A DNA stretch of 64,000 nt from Echinicola soli (lineage in GTDB: Bacteria > Bacteroidota > Bacteroidia > Cytophagales > Cyclobacteriaceae): contig NZ_CP041253.1 in NCBI RefSeq assembly GCF_006575665.1, positions 3,509,001-3,573,000 on the forward strand, in the 5' to 3' direction. Positions 8,634-17,025 of this stretch are shown in pieces (position 1 is the stretch's first letter; each line of letters starts with the position of its first letter). The notes under the pieces were generated by a model that had not been told where the DNA came from, did not search any database, and saw only the letters and a list, made by a program, of their open reading frames with translations. The position numbers were made by a program, and so were the translations under genes.

Positions 8634-9001
8634 GACTTTTTGTTTTTAAGTTGCTGGTCGATGAGCTTTTTGAGCTGCTGCAGCTCTTCCTCCGTCATAT
8701 CTGTTTCTGATGTAAAGAAGGATGCAAACTGAGAAGGGGAGTTGTCAAAGAAGTTCTTGATCATTCCCTTTACCTGGTGGCCGAAATAGGTGCTTTTTTT
8801 GATTAGCGGATAATATTCCCGCGAATTGCCGAATGTTCTATATGCGACGAATTTTTTATCTGCCATTCTTTTGAGCAAGGTGGCTACAGTAGTGGGGGCC
8901 GGCTTGGGATCAGGATAAGCATGGAGCAAATCCTTCATAAATGCCGTCTCCATTTTCCAGAGGTAATTCATCAATTGTTCTTCACTTGCGGATAGCTTCA
9001 T
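8630..9001 (-). CDS. BlaI/MecI/CopY family transcriptional repressor
   Basis: A 123-residue winged-helix repressor beginning KLSASEEQLMNYLWKMETAF, with the conserved TTVATLLKRMADKKFV recognition region and a helical dimerisation C terminus. Repressors of this family bind dyad operators as dimers and are inactivated by their M56 partner, encoded immediately downstream. A candidate operator dyad lies 20 bases upstream of the start codon, consistent with autorepression. The regulated target beyond the pair itself is not evident, and no beta-lactamase gene is nearby. Confidence 0.93.
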   Translation of the reverse strand: MKLSASEEQLMNYLWKMETAFMKDLLHAYPDPKPAPTTVATLLKRMADKKFVAYRTFGNSREYYPLIKKSTYFGHQVKGMIKNFFDNSPSQFASFFTSETDMTEEELQQLKKLIDQQLKNKKS

Positions 9002-9021
9002 TTCTATGTTTTTAGAGAGTA

Positions 9022-9037
9022 TTCTATAAATGTAGAA
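9022..9037. promoter_or_regulatory. Candidate BlaI operator dyad
   Basis: TTCTATAAATGTAGAA has symmetric TTCTA/TAGAA arms and contains the TAnnnnTGTA-like core expected of BlaI/CopY operators. It lies just upstream of the repressor gene, where autoregulatory sites of this family usually occur. The assignment rests on position and symmetry only. Confidence 0.4.
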
Positions 9038-9117
9038 ATAAAGAACGAAAAAGTCAACTACTCGATTAGTTGTTTGTGTTTTCTAAGGGTATTGGCCCCT
9101 TGGAGGGATAAAATGGC

Positions 9118-9450
9118 CTACAATTCAAAAACCTTCTTCATGACTTGCCATTTTTCACCTTCCGATATCCCAGGCAGACCTTGCTGATAAGTCCACATCA
9201 GGTCTTCCCATTCCTTTACCTTTGGATTGATAGCGTCCATGGCGGCCTTTTTCTCAAATGAAAAATCCTTATCTGTTTCCATGATCATAAAGAGCCTGTT
9301 TTCCCAGCGATAGATTTCCATCACGTGGATGCCGGCATCCTTGATGCTTTTTTGGATTTCTGGCCATACTGCTTGATGGTATTTTTCGTATTCAGCGATT
9401 AGCGTTGGATCATTTTTCAGGTCCAATGCCATGGTGTATCTCTTTGACAT
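9118..9450 (-). CDS. L-rhamnose/L-fucose mutarotase family protein
   Basis: A 110-residue DUF718/RhaM-type protein: an opening KRYTMALDLKND, then YEKYHQAVWPEIQKSIKDAGI and the C-terminal MKKVFEL. These dimeric ferredoxin-like enzymes interconvert alpha and beta anomers of 6-deoxyhexoses. It is the last gene of a five-gene operon for oxidative L-fucose breakdown, 11 bases after the lactonase, so L-fucose is the more likely substrate despite the usual RhaM annotation. Confidence 0.88.
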   Translation of the reverse strand: MSKRYTMALDLKNDPTLIAEYEKYHQAVWPEIQKSIKDAGIHVMEIYRWENRLFMIMETDKDFSFEKKAAMDAINPKVKEWEDLMWTYQQGLPGISEGEKWQVMKKVFEL

Positions 9451-9461
9451 TTATAAGTGGG

Positions 9462-10289
9462 TTATTTAATGTTATAAAATAATGCAGCTGTGTTTCCCAT
9501 GATATCGGCTTGTTCGTCTTGGCTTAACTGTTTGATGTAATCTTGAACAATGGAAACATTCAAAGGATAATCTGCAGCCACTTTAGCTACCGGCCAGTCA
9601 CTACCAAACATCAATCTTTTGGTGCCAAAAGCTCCAAAAACCACATCCAAGTATGGTTTCAAGCCCTCTTTTGTCCAATTGCTCCAATCAGCTTCTGTGA
9701 CCATACCGGAGACTTTACAGAAAACATTCTCCCTTTCCGCCAGCACATTCATCTTTGTTGCCCATTTGTCTATTTTACCATCTTTGATATATGGTTTGGC
9801 CAGATGGTCGATCACAAAGGGCTGATGGGGGAATTGGCTCACCAGATCGATAGCCTCGTCTAGGTGATGGGGGAAAATAAGGATGTCGTAGGTGAAGCCG
9901 AATTTTTCGAGATTGCTGATTCCGTTTCTGAAGGATGATGCTGCCATTAGCTCAGGAGGTTGTCCTTGGAGGATCATCCTGAATCCCGTCATATTTTGTT
10001 CTTGGGCGTATTTTTCGAGGTCTGTCAAGATATTTTCTGAGCACAGATCCACCCAGCCCACTACTTTTTTGATCCATGGGTTTTGGGCTGCCAGGTCGAG
10101 CAAAAATGTATTTTCCTCCAATGATTCGTCAGCCTGTACCACCACGGTCCCATCAAATCCTTCCTTATCCAAAAGTGGCTTCAGGTCTATTGGCAAAAAG
10201 TCCCGTTGGATGACCTTCATGCTGTCATCTATCCAAGCATGTTTATGAGGGTGATATTGCCAAAAATGCTGATGTGAGTCGATTCTCAT
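9462..10289 (-). CDS. L-fuconolactone hydrolase (amidohydrolase family, COG3618)
   Basis: A 275-residue TIM-barrel hydrolase. It opens with the metal-binding DSHQHFW (His6, His8) and has VVGWVDL in the middle, CKVSG near residue 190 and FGSDWPV near residue 230, the family's active-site Asp region. COG3618 enzymes open sugar lactones. With L-fuconate dehydratase, a dehydrogenase and a diketo-acid hydrolase in the same operon, L-fuconolactone to L-fuconate is the obvious step. A hairpin lies between this gene and the one upstream. Confidence 0.88.
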   Translation of the reverse strand: MRIDSHQHFWQYHPHKHAWIDDSMKVIQRDFLPIDLKPLLDKEGFDGTVVVQADESLEENTFLLDLAAQNPWIKKVVGWVDLCSENILTDLEKYAQEQNMTGFRMILQGQPPELMAASSFRNGISNLEKFGFTYDILIFPHHLDEAIDLVSQFPHQPFVIDHLAKPYIKDGKIDKWATKMNVLAERENVFCKVSGMVTEADWSNWTKEGLKPYLDVVFGAFGTKRLMFGSDWPVAKVAADYPLNVSIVQDYIKQLSQDEQADIMGNTAALFYNIK

Positions 10290-10320
10290 TTGGTATTATT
10301 GGTTTTTGGGTTTGATTGAT

Positions 10321-10348
10321 AAAACCTGCCAATCCAATGATTGGCAGG
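10321..10348 (-). terminator. Intra-operon stem-loop with terminator shape
   Basis: CCTGCCAATC and GATTGGCAGG form a perfect 10-bp stem with a CAAT loop; on the minus strand it is followed by TTTT. It lies between the diketo-acid hydrolase and lactonase genes of the fucose operon. It may cause partial termination or mark an RNA-processing point rather than full termination. Confidence 0.55.
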
Positions 10349-10509
10349 TGAGGTAATTTCCAAAATTATCCTTCTTTACCCCTAAATCCCCCCAAAAGAG
10401 ACTGTGATGGAATATCTTTCAGACAAGGGGTGATTTTAGTGGATATGTGAAAATTCTTTCTGTTTTCTCAAAATAGGTTGATTCCAAATTGAATTGCAAA
10501 AGCAATGAA

Positions 10510-11367
10510 TTATCCTTTGTAATTCACGGCTTTTTGGCTGGAAGTACCCAGCCCATCTATGCCCAATTCTACCACATCACCTTCTTTCAGGTAAGTAGGA
10601 GGATTGAGGCCAAGGCCTACTCCTGCTGGGGTTCCGGTAGAAATGATATCTCCGGGAAGTAATGTCATATAGTTGCTCAGGTGACTCACCAAGGTGGGGA
10701 TGTCAAAAACCAAGTCGGACGTATTGCTGTCCTGAAGCATTTTACCATTGCGTTTTAGCCAAAGTCTCAGGTTGTGCGGATCTTTGATTTCGTCTTTGGT
10801 AACCAAGTATGGGCCAAGCGGAGAGAAGTGGTCATTGCTCTTTCCTTTTACCCATTGTCCACCGTGATTCAGCTGAAAGTCACGTTCCGAGACATCGTTA
10901 AGCAGACAGTATCCAGCGACATAATCCATGGCTTTTTCCTTGTCTACATAACTGGCTTTTTTCCCGATCATCACGGCTAGTTCTACTTCCCAGTCAGTCT
11001 TTTCTGAGTTGCGTGGGATAATGATATCGTCATTTGGACCACATAGGGAGGACGTGGCCTTCATAAAGATCACCGGCTGCTTAGGTACATCCATGCCACT
11101 TTCTTTGGCGTGAAGGGAGTAATTCAGTCCGATGCAGATAATTTTGGATGGACGCTTGATGGGTGGGCCGAGACGGACATCACTGCCTACTTTTGGACAA
11201 CTTGCTTCGTTGCTTTCAAGCCAAATTGCCAGCCTTTTAAGACCATCTTTGTCCAAAAAGTCTTCTGTCCAATCTTCTCCAAAAGCACTACAGTCTATTC
11301 GTGTTCCATTGGCTTTTTCAATACCTGGCTTCTCTTCCCCAGGATTTCCAAATCGTAATAATTTCAT
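10510..11367 (-). CDS. 2,4-diketo-3-deoxy-L-fuconate hydrolase (FAH family)
   Basis: A 285-residue FAH protein of the long form, with an N-terminal lid domain (about 1-70) and the catalytic domain after it. Metal ligands are Glu127 and Glu129 (DWEVELAV) and Asp158 (LNDVSERD). The segment ISTGTPAGVGLG is a family hallmark. In oxidative fucose pathways of this type the enzyme cleaves 2,4-diketo-3-deoxy-L-fuconate to pyruvate and L-lactate. Generic annotation would be ureidoglycolate lyase, but operon context strongly favours the fuconate role. It is separated from the upstream SDR gene by about 165 bases. Confidence 0.85.
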   Translation of the reverse strand: MKLLRFGNPGEEKPGIEKANGTRIDCSAFGEDWTEDFLDKDGLKRLAIWLESNEASCPKVGSDVRLGPPIKRPSKIICIGLNYSLHAKESGMDVPKQPVIFMKATSSLCGPNDDIIIPRNSEKTDWEVELAVMIGKKASYVDKEKAMDYVAGYCLLNDVSERDFQLNHGGQWVKGKSNDHFSPLGPYLVTKDEIKDPHNLRLWLKRNGKMLQDSNTSDLVFDIPTLVSHLSNYMTLLPGDIISTGTPAGVGLGLNPPTYLKEGDVVELGIDGLGTSSQKAVNYKG

Positions 11368-11532
11368 GTGTAGTTATTAGGTTACTTAGTTGCTTGTTTA
11401 TTTGCAGGGGATTGCTAGTCCCCATTATTTGGGCTAGGGATTATCCTTCGAAAGCCTCAGGACAAGGATCCCCAACAGCAAAGACCAGTCGGTAGCTGAT
11501 CGAATCTGCCTTTACGCTAGTTAGAGCCGAAG

Positions 11533-12297
11533 TTACATCTTCAGGTTGACAAAACCTCCATCGATGGGATAGTTTCCACCAGTAAGGAAGGATGCTTCGT
11601 CAGAGCTGAGGTAAAGTGCCATTGCGGCAATTTCCGCTGGTTTGCCCATTCTGCCGATGGGTTGGGTGGCGGCTAGTTTGTCAAACATTTCCTTTTCTTT
11701 TCCAGGGTAGTTTTTTGCCAAAAAACCATCTACGAATGGTGTATGGACCCGTCCGGGAGCGATGCTGTTTACCCGGATATTGTATTCTACGTAATCCCGT
11801 GCCATAGAAAGGGTCATGGCGAAGACTGCTCCTTTGGTCATAGAGTAGGCAAAGCGGTCAGGAAGTCCCATTGTAGAGGCCACAGAGGCCATGTTGATGA
11901 TGGCTCCACCTTTCTGTTTCATCTTAGGAAGTGCACCAAGACTACAGTTGTAGATGCCTTTGACATTGACTTGATAGAGTCTATCAAAATCTTCTTCTGC
12001 GGTATTTTCCAGATTGCCCACATGCGAAATTCCGGCATTGTTGACCAATACGTCAATGTCTCCGGGAATGGAGGAAATGGTCTGCTGCATTTCGGCCGTT
12101 TGGGACACGTCTCCTTGAAGGAAAGAGACGTTAAGACCTTTTTCTGTCAGTTCATAGGCGGCCTTTTCTCCTGCTTTTTGGTCATAGTCAATAAAGTAAA
12201 CGTTTCCGCCTTCCTCGGCAAAACGTGTGGTGATGGCCAGGCCAATTCCACTGGCGCCGCCAGTAATTAAAATGGTTTTATTTTTCATAATAGTCAT
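11533..12297 (-). CDS. SDR oxidoreductase, probable 2-keto-3-deoxy-L-fuconate dehydrogenase
   Basis: A 254-residue classical short-chain dehydrogenase with the cofactor motif TGGASGIG (residues 12-19), Asp38 after the second strand (suggesting NAD), NNAG (86-89) and the catalytic Ser and Tyr151-x3-Lys155 (YSMTK). The C terminus GGNYPIDGGFV is typical. In the fuconate pathway this activity oxidises 2-keto-3-deoxy-L-fuconate to the 2,4-diketo acid. It sits between the dehydratase and the diketo-acid hydrolase, exactly in pathway order. The true start may be the second Met (MKNKTILITGG), three codons in. Confidence 0.87.
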   Translation of the reverse strand: MTIMKNKTILITGGASGIGLAITTRFAEEGGNVYFIDYDQKAGEKAAYELTEKGLNVSFLQGDVSQTAEMQQTISSIPGDIDVLVNNAGISHVGNLENTAEEDFDRLYQVNVKGIYNCSLGALPKMKQKGGAIINMASVASTMGLPDRFAYSMTKGAVFAMTLSMARDYVEYNIRVNSIAPGRVHTPFVDGFLAKNYPGKEKEMFDKLAATQPIGRMGKPAEIAAMALYLSSDEASFLTGGNYPIDGGFVNLKM

Positions 12298-12386
12298 GTT
12301 TCCATTATTAAGTGGGAAAACTAATCAGTTTCTCCTTGATACCTGTCCTGTGGAATGCTGAAAAATATTTCAGCATTGTCATTTAG

Positions 12387-13700
12387 TTAAGCTTTGGTTG
12401 GTTCTTCGTTCCAGACAGGGCCAGTCGCAAAGTCATATTCTTCCAGGGATTCAGCTTTGATTTCGATGCTGTAGCCAGGGAGCTTTGGAGCTTGATAGCG
12501 ACCCTTTTTGATGATCACTGGATCTATGAAGTGCTCATGCAGGTGATCGACATATTCGATGACGCGACCTTCCATGCTGCCACTGATGGAAATGTAGTCC
12601 ACCATGGACAAGTGTTGCACATATTCACAGAGGCCGACCCCGCCGGCATGTGGACATACTGGAATGTTGAATTTCTTGGCTATGAGCATGATGGCCAGGT
12701 TTTCGTTGACGCCACCAACCCGGCAACTATCGATTTGGCAGATTTGGAGTGCTCCTGCTTGCATCAACTGTTTGAAAATCACCCTGTTTTGGCAATGTTC
12801 GCCTGTGGCTACTAAAATAGGGTGAACTGCATCGGCAATTGCCTTATGGCCTAAAATATCATCCGGGCTTGTAGGCTCTTCTATCCAAAGCGGATTAAAT
12901 TTAGCCAATTCTTTCATGTTTTCAATGGCTTCGGATACTTCCCACCGCTGGTTGGCATCCATCATCAGGAACATATCATCCCCGATTTCTTCCCGGATGA
13001 TGCCAGCACGGCGGATATCGTCCTGAAGGTTGGCGCCGACTTTCATTTTGATGTGTTTCCAGCCTTCTTGTTTGGCCTCACGGCAGAGCCTTCTGATTTT
13101 TTCGTCAGAATAACCCAACCATCCAGCTGATGTGGTGTAGCCAGGATAGCCGTTTTCTTCCAAGTAGCTGATACGTTCTTTTTTACCTTTTCCCGTTTCT
13201 TTAAGGATGGCGAGAGCTTCGTCCTTGGTGAGCACATCAGTGATGTATGTGAAATCAATGCATGCAAGCAGTTCCTCGGGTGTCATCTCTCCCAGCAGTT
13301 TCCAGAGCGGTTTTTTTTCTGCCTTGGCATATAAGTCCCAGACGGCATTCACCAATGCTCCAGTGGCCAAATGCACAACGCCCTTTTCCGGCCCTAGCCA
13401 TCTGATTTGGCTGTCACTGTTTACTTCTCGCCAGAATGCTCCCATATCAGCGGTGATCGCTGCCAGGTCCTTACCTATTACATGATGGGCAATGGCTTCC
13501 AGTGCTGCACAGCAAATTTCATTGCCACGGCCAATCGTAAAAGTGAGTCCGTGGCCCTCCAAATCAGCTTGGTTGGTTTTTAGAATGATATAGGCAGCAG
13601 AATAATCCGGGTCTGGATTCATGGCGTCTGAGCCGTGTTTTTCCCTGCTTGTAGGGAAGCGAATGTCTTTGACTTGGTAGTCTGTGATCTTAATGGTCAT
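12387..13700 (-). CDS. fucD: L-fuconate dehydratase
   Basis: A 437-residue enolase-superfamily enzyme of the mandelate racemase group. The KMK catalytic motif is at Lys218-Lys220, the metal ligands are Asp248 (MDANQRW), Glu274 (EEPTSPDD) and Glu301 (GEHCQN), and the catalytic base is His351 (CPHAGGVG). These numbers match those reported for Xanthomonas FucD, in which Lys220 and His351 are catalytic. The enzyme dehydrates L-fuconate to 2-keto-3-deoxy-L-fuconate. It is the first gene of the operon and is transcribed away from an AraC-type regulator. Confidence 0.93.
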   Translation of the reverse strand: MTIKITDYQVKDIRFPTSREKHGSDAMNPDPDYSAAYIILKTNQADLEGHGLTFTIGRGNEICCAALEAIAHHVIGKDLAAITADMGAFWREVNSDSQIRWLGPEKGVVHLATGALVNAVWDLYAKAEKKPLWKLLGEMTPEELLACIDFTYITDVLTKDEALAILKETGKGKKERISYLEENGYPGYTTSAGWLGYSDEKIRRLCREAKQEGWKHIKMKVGANLQDDIRRAGIIREEIGDDMFLMMDANQRWEVSEAIENMKELAKFNPLWIEEPTSPDDILGHKAIADAVHPILVATGEHCQNRVIFKQLMQAGALQICQIDSCRVGGVNENLAIMLIAKKFNIPVCPHAGGVGLCEYVQHLSMVDYISISGSMEGRVIEYVDHLHEHFIDPVIIKKGRYQAPKLPGYSIEIKAESLEEYDFATGPVWNEEPTKA

Positions 13701-13940
13701 GTATAAAAACGTAGATAAGTTTAATCCGGATAATTCATTGGAATACCGCTGTATTGTCCGGGATCGATTTTCTTCTAATTAGCTATGCAAGTTGGACTTT
13801 TGCACTGTTTATTGCTACATGAATATTGGTTATATGTAGTACTATTTTTGCGTTTATTTAGTTTTTATTGTTTCTGATAGATAATATTTGTATTATTGAA
13901 TACCCCTTAATCATTCAGAAATAGCCTACTTCCCTAGTGT
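13701..13940. promoter_or_regulatory. Divergent promoter region of fuc operon and AraC gene
   Basis: This 240-base AT-rich gap separates the divergent fucD and araC-type genes and must hold promoters for both. TATTTTTG at 13843-13850 matches the Bacteroidota -7 element TAnnTTTG, oriented toward the regulator. No -33 element with good spacing was found, so the promoter call is tentative. Confidence 0.45.
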
Positions 13941-14813
13941 ATGAAAGCCAAATTATTAGAAAGAAAAAGCCCATTTGACCGTTCCTTTATGGTAGCCAAA
14001 CATTCCTATGCCTATTTTCTGGATGTGTGGCATTACCATAGTGAACTGGAATTGGTATACATAACCAAAAGTAGCGGTACCAGGTTTATTGGCGACAATA
14101 TTGAGCAATTTAAAGAAGGCGATCTGATCTTGATAGGGGAAAACCTTCCCCACCTTTGGCAAAATGACCCGGAGTATTTTACTGCTAAGAATGAGGGGAG
14201 TGCCGAGGCGTATAGCATCCATTTCAATAAGCATTTTGCTGGTGCCGATTTTATGATGTTACCTGAAATGAAAGGAGTGAAAAACCTACTTGATCGGGCA
14301 AATCAAGGTATTAAATTTATTGGAAATATCAAGAGTCGGGCTTTGGGGATTTTCGAGGAACTACTAGTACTGGAAGGCATACACAAGTTAGTGAAGTTGA
14401 TGGATTTTTTAGCGCAGCTTTCAGAAGAAAAGGACTATGAAGTCCTCAGTACGGATGGATTTAGCTTTCCGCTTCACATCACGGGTGATGATCGCGTGGA
14501 CAAGGTATTTTCCTTTACGTTCAATAATTTTAAGCGGAATATTTCTCTTGAGGAAGTGGCGGAATTGGTACATCTCAATCCAACGGCCTTTTGCAGGTAT
14601 TTTAAAAAATCCACCAAAAAGACTTATTCAAAGTTCCTAAATGAAATCAGGGTGGGGTATGCATGTAAATTACTGATAGAGGAGCGCTTAAATATCTCGG
14701 AGGTTGGTTATGAGTGTGGTTTTAATAACTTGTCCAACTTTAACCGACAATTCAAAAATGTGATGGATATTTCTCCTTCAGAATACCTTAAAAAGCACAA
14801 AAGACACCGATAG
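13941..14813 (+). CDS. AraC family transcriptional regulator
   Basis: A 290-residue regulator with an N-terminal cupin-like sensing domain (residues about 15-110, including the WHYHSELELVYI segment) and a C-terminal double helix-turn-helix. The latter contains ISLEEVAELVHLNPTAFCRYFKK and the signature GYECGFNNLSNFNRQFK. It is divergent from the fuconate operon, so it is the likely sugar-responsive activator. The arfB gene follows after four bases and may be co-transcribed. Confidence 0.92.
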   Translation: MKAKLLERKSPFDRSFMVAKHSYAYFLDVWHYHSELELVYITKSSGTRFIGDNIEQFKEGDLILIGENLPHLWQNDPEYFTAKNEGSAEAYSIHFNKHFAGADFMMLPEMKGVKNLLDRANQGIKFIGNIKSRALGIFEELLVLEGIHKLVKLMDFLAQLSEEKDYEVLSTDGFSFPLHITGDDRVDKVFSFTFNNFKRNISLEEVAELVHLNPTAFCRYFKKSTKKTYSKFLNEIRVGYACKLLIEERLNISEVGYECGFNNLSNFNRQFKNVMDISPSEYLKKHKRHR

Positions 14814-14817
14814 TACT

Positions 14818-15231
14818 ATGCGGAACGCATCACAGATTTCCCGTTTGGATTTTAGCCATGAGGTTACTTTTAAGACCGCCAAAAGCGGTGGTCCAGGTGG
14901 GCAAAATGTCAATAAGGTAAATACCAAGGTTCAGTTGGTTTTTGACGTCAGAAGTTCCCAAATCCTTACAGAAGATGAGAAAGACAAGGTGCTGGGGCAT
15001 TTGGCTACCAAACTCAATGCCGATGGGCATATCCAGGTGGTGGTGCAGGAAAGTCGGTCACAGCGACAAAATAAAGCTTTGGCACTACAAAAGTTCAGTC
15101 TTTTGATCAGCAAGGTATTTGTAAGAAAGAAAAAGCGAAAACCCACCAAGCCGACCAAAGCCGCTGTCAAAAAGCGACTTGAGAACAAAAAGCGGAAAGG
15201 GGAGAAGAAGCAGTGGAGAAGGAAGCTGTAG
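14818..15231 (+). CDS. arfB: Alternative ribosome-rescue factor ArfB (class I release-factor-like)
   Basis: A 137-residue peptidyl-tRNA hydrolase carrying the GGQ catalytic loop (SGGPGGQNVNK, residues 23-33). A basic C-terminal tail (KKKRKPTKPTKAAVKKRLENKKRKG) follows, which in ArfB/YaeJ inserts into the empty mRNA channel of stalled ribosomes. It lacks the codon-recognition domain of RF1/RF2, as expected. Its position directly behind the AraC gene looks incidental. Confidence 0.95.
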   Translation: MRNASQISRLDFSHEVTFKTAKSGGPGGQNVNKVNTKVQLVFDVRSSQILTEDEKDKVLGHLATKLNADGHIQVVVQESRSQRQNKALALQKFSLLISKVFVRKKKRKPTKPTKAAVKKRLENKKRKGEKKQWRRKL

Positions 15232-15276
15232 AAAGGCAGTAGTCAGAAGCAAACAGCATGAAATTCAGGTTTAAAT

Positions 15277-16182
15277 CTATTTTTTTTCTTCTTCAAAAGG
15301 TTCCATGGCACATTCTTCTTCAGGGAGTTCTATTTCAATGGTATGGTGGGAAAAAGGGTAAGCCTTGAGGAGCTTTTTAAGGGCCTTTTTTAAGGTAAGC
15401 ACATCCCCAAATCCTTGTACTTCTTTGAGCTTTATATGGGCAGTAAAGACGTGTTTTTCACCATCCAGTGACCAGATGTGTACATGGTGAAGTGATTGTA
15501 CGTGGGGTAGTTGAAGTAATTTTTCATTGATTTCTTTTTCATTGATTTCGCTTGGACTGGCCTGTAAAAAAATCATCAACGTTTCCTTAAGTCTTTTGAC
15601 GACATTCCAAAGGATGTACAAGGTAATCAGTAGTGAAAGCACCGGGTCGATATACGGTGTGTCCACAAAAAGCATAATGATGGATGCTACCAGCACTGCC
15701 GCCCAGCCAAGTACATCTTCAATCAAGTGCCAAGAAATCACTTTTTCGTTGAGGGTTTTGCCATGGCTCAGACGATAAGCAGCAAACCCATTGACCAGTA
15801 CACCGATAATGGCAAAGATCATCATACCCTGTGCATCGGAGGGTTCTGGGTAAATGATCCTGGTGACAGCTTCTTTGATGATAAAGAGTGATCCCGCGAA
15901 CAGGATTAGCCCGTTGCTCAGTGCACCCAGCAATGAGAACCTTTTGTAGCCAAAGGTAAAGGTATTGGTAGCTTTTTTATTTGATTTGTTTGCGAGGTAC
16001 CAAGAAAGTCCCAAGGAAAGGCTATCGCCTAAATCGTGAAGGGCGTCTGATATGATCGCAATACTGTTGACATATAGCCCTCCGAAAAACTCCAAAATGG
16101 TAAAGCCAAGGTTAAGAAAAAAAGCCAGCTTTATGTTCTGGTGCCCATGGTGATGGTGGTGATGCGACATAGGGTGTTTCAT
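15277..16182 (-). CDS. Cation diffusion facilitator (CzcD-type) metal exporter
   Basis: A 301-residue inner-membrane antiporter exporting Zn, Co or similar divalent ions. It starts with a run of six histidines plus further His residues, a common metal-buffering tail. Six membrane helices follow, with the metal-site pairs in helix 2 (SDALHDLGDS) and helix 5 (HLIEDVLGW). A C-terminal cytoplasmic ferredoxin-like domain (HHVHIWSLDGEKHVFTAHIKL) completes it. The subfamily is the zinc-type CzcD/ZitB group. Single-gene unit, convergent with arfB. Confidence 0.94.
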   Translation of the reverse strand: MKHPMSHHHHHHGHQNIKLAFFLNLGFTILEFFGGLYVNSIAIISDALHDLGDSLSLGLSWYLANKSNKKATNTFTFGYKRFSLLGALSNGLILFAGSLFIIKEAVTRIIYPEPSDAQGMMIFAIIGVLVNGFAAYRLSHGKTLNEKVISWHLIEDVLGWAAVLVASIIMLFVDTPYIDPVLSLLITLYILWNVVKRLKETLMIFLQASPSEINEKEINEKLLQLPHVQSLHHVHIWSLDGEKHVFTAHIKLKEVQGFGDVLTLKKALKKLLKAYPFSHHTIEIELPEEECAMEPFEEEKK

Positions 16183-16350
16183 TCATTGATGCTGTACAAA
16201 ACTAGCAGGAAAATGAATTAACACAGTTGCAGGACGTAAATTTGTAAAATAATAGAGCCGAAAACTACTGGCGTCCGACTAAATTTCAAATATGATCAAA
16301 AACTGTCTTTAAATAGAAATTTGAGGGTTTTTATTCCAATCCCTGAAATG

Positions 16351-16405
16351 CCCCTAAATCTCCTAAAGGGGAGCTTTAGAAAGTCTCCTTTAGGAGATTT
16401 AGGGG
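16351..16405. repeat. 19-bp perfect inverted repeat (CCCCTAAATC type)
   Basis: The 19 bases CCCCTAAATCTCCTAAAGG at 16351-16369 are the exact reverse complement of 16387-16405, with a short spacer. This is the style of intergenic palindrome scattered through many Bacteroidota genomes. A half-copy (CCCCTAAATCCCC followed by CCAAAAGAGACT) appears at 10379-10402. It lies in the gap between the CDF gene and the DUF1905 gene and could also act as an RNA hairpin. Confidence 0.75.
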
Positions 16406-16507
16406 TGAAAACAGTTGATTTTTTCAATTTGACGATTGTTTTCTCGGACTCCAGTAGCCGAAAACCAATAATTTTCCTCATGCTTGGCAAATACGTTTGC
16501 TCTGCCA

Positions 16508-17020
16508 TTACATTCCCAAGTTGTTGTAAAATTTGATCTTTTCGTTGAGCATTTTAAAATCCAGGACACCATTTACCTCCTTGAGATGCTCCACAATGGC
16601 CAAGGCTTTGTTTAATCGGCTGTTGCTGTTTTTTACTTTGGTGACGATATAGACCAGGCTTCTTTGCTTGCCTATGGTCAGGGAGCGAAAATACCTGTTC
16701 CCCTCTTCATCTTGGTCAAGGAGCACCTGAAGCTCTTCGGGCATATCATGACCAAATTCGGAGCGGTCTTTTTCAAGCCGGATGGTTACCTTTTCTCCCC
16801 CTTGGAACCCCAATTTCTCCCTCAAGGAGGTATTGAATAAGATAAACCAGTAGGCTTTGCTTTTCATTAGTGCTGCATGAAAGCTAATGGTACCAATTTT
16901 ACAGATTACCCTACGGTCTTCTCCTTCTATAAAAGTGATTGCAATATCATCTGGTACGGGCAAATGATACTGCCAAAGATTGGAATCGAATTTTTCCAAA
17001 TGGGTACTGAATACTTTCAT
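16508..17020 (-). CDS. DUF1905/YdeI-like protein
   Basis: A 170-residue protein. The first 95 residues match the DUF1905 barrel style (FDSNLWQYHLPVPDDIAITF, then ALMKSKAYWFILFNTSLREKLG), and the C-terminal part (from about 105) looks like the YdeI/OmpD-associated helical segment. Proteins of this type are uncharacterised, and some have been linked loosely to bacteriocin protection. It starts five bases after the stop of the GAPDH gene, so the two are co-transcribed. There is no evident metabolic connection. Confidence 0.75.
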   Translation of the reverse strand: MKVFSTHLEKFDSNLWQYHLPVPDDIAITFIEGEDRRVICKIGTISFHAALMKSKAYWFILFNTSLREKLGFQGGEKVTIRLEKDRSEFGHDMPEELQVLLDQDEEGNRYFRSLTIGKQRSLVYIVTKVKNSNSRLNKALAIVEHLKEVNGVLDFKMLNEKIKFYNNLGM

Positions 17021-17025
17021 AGCAT

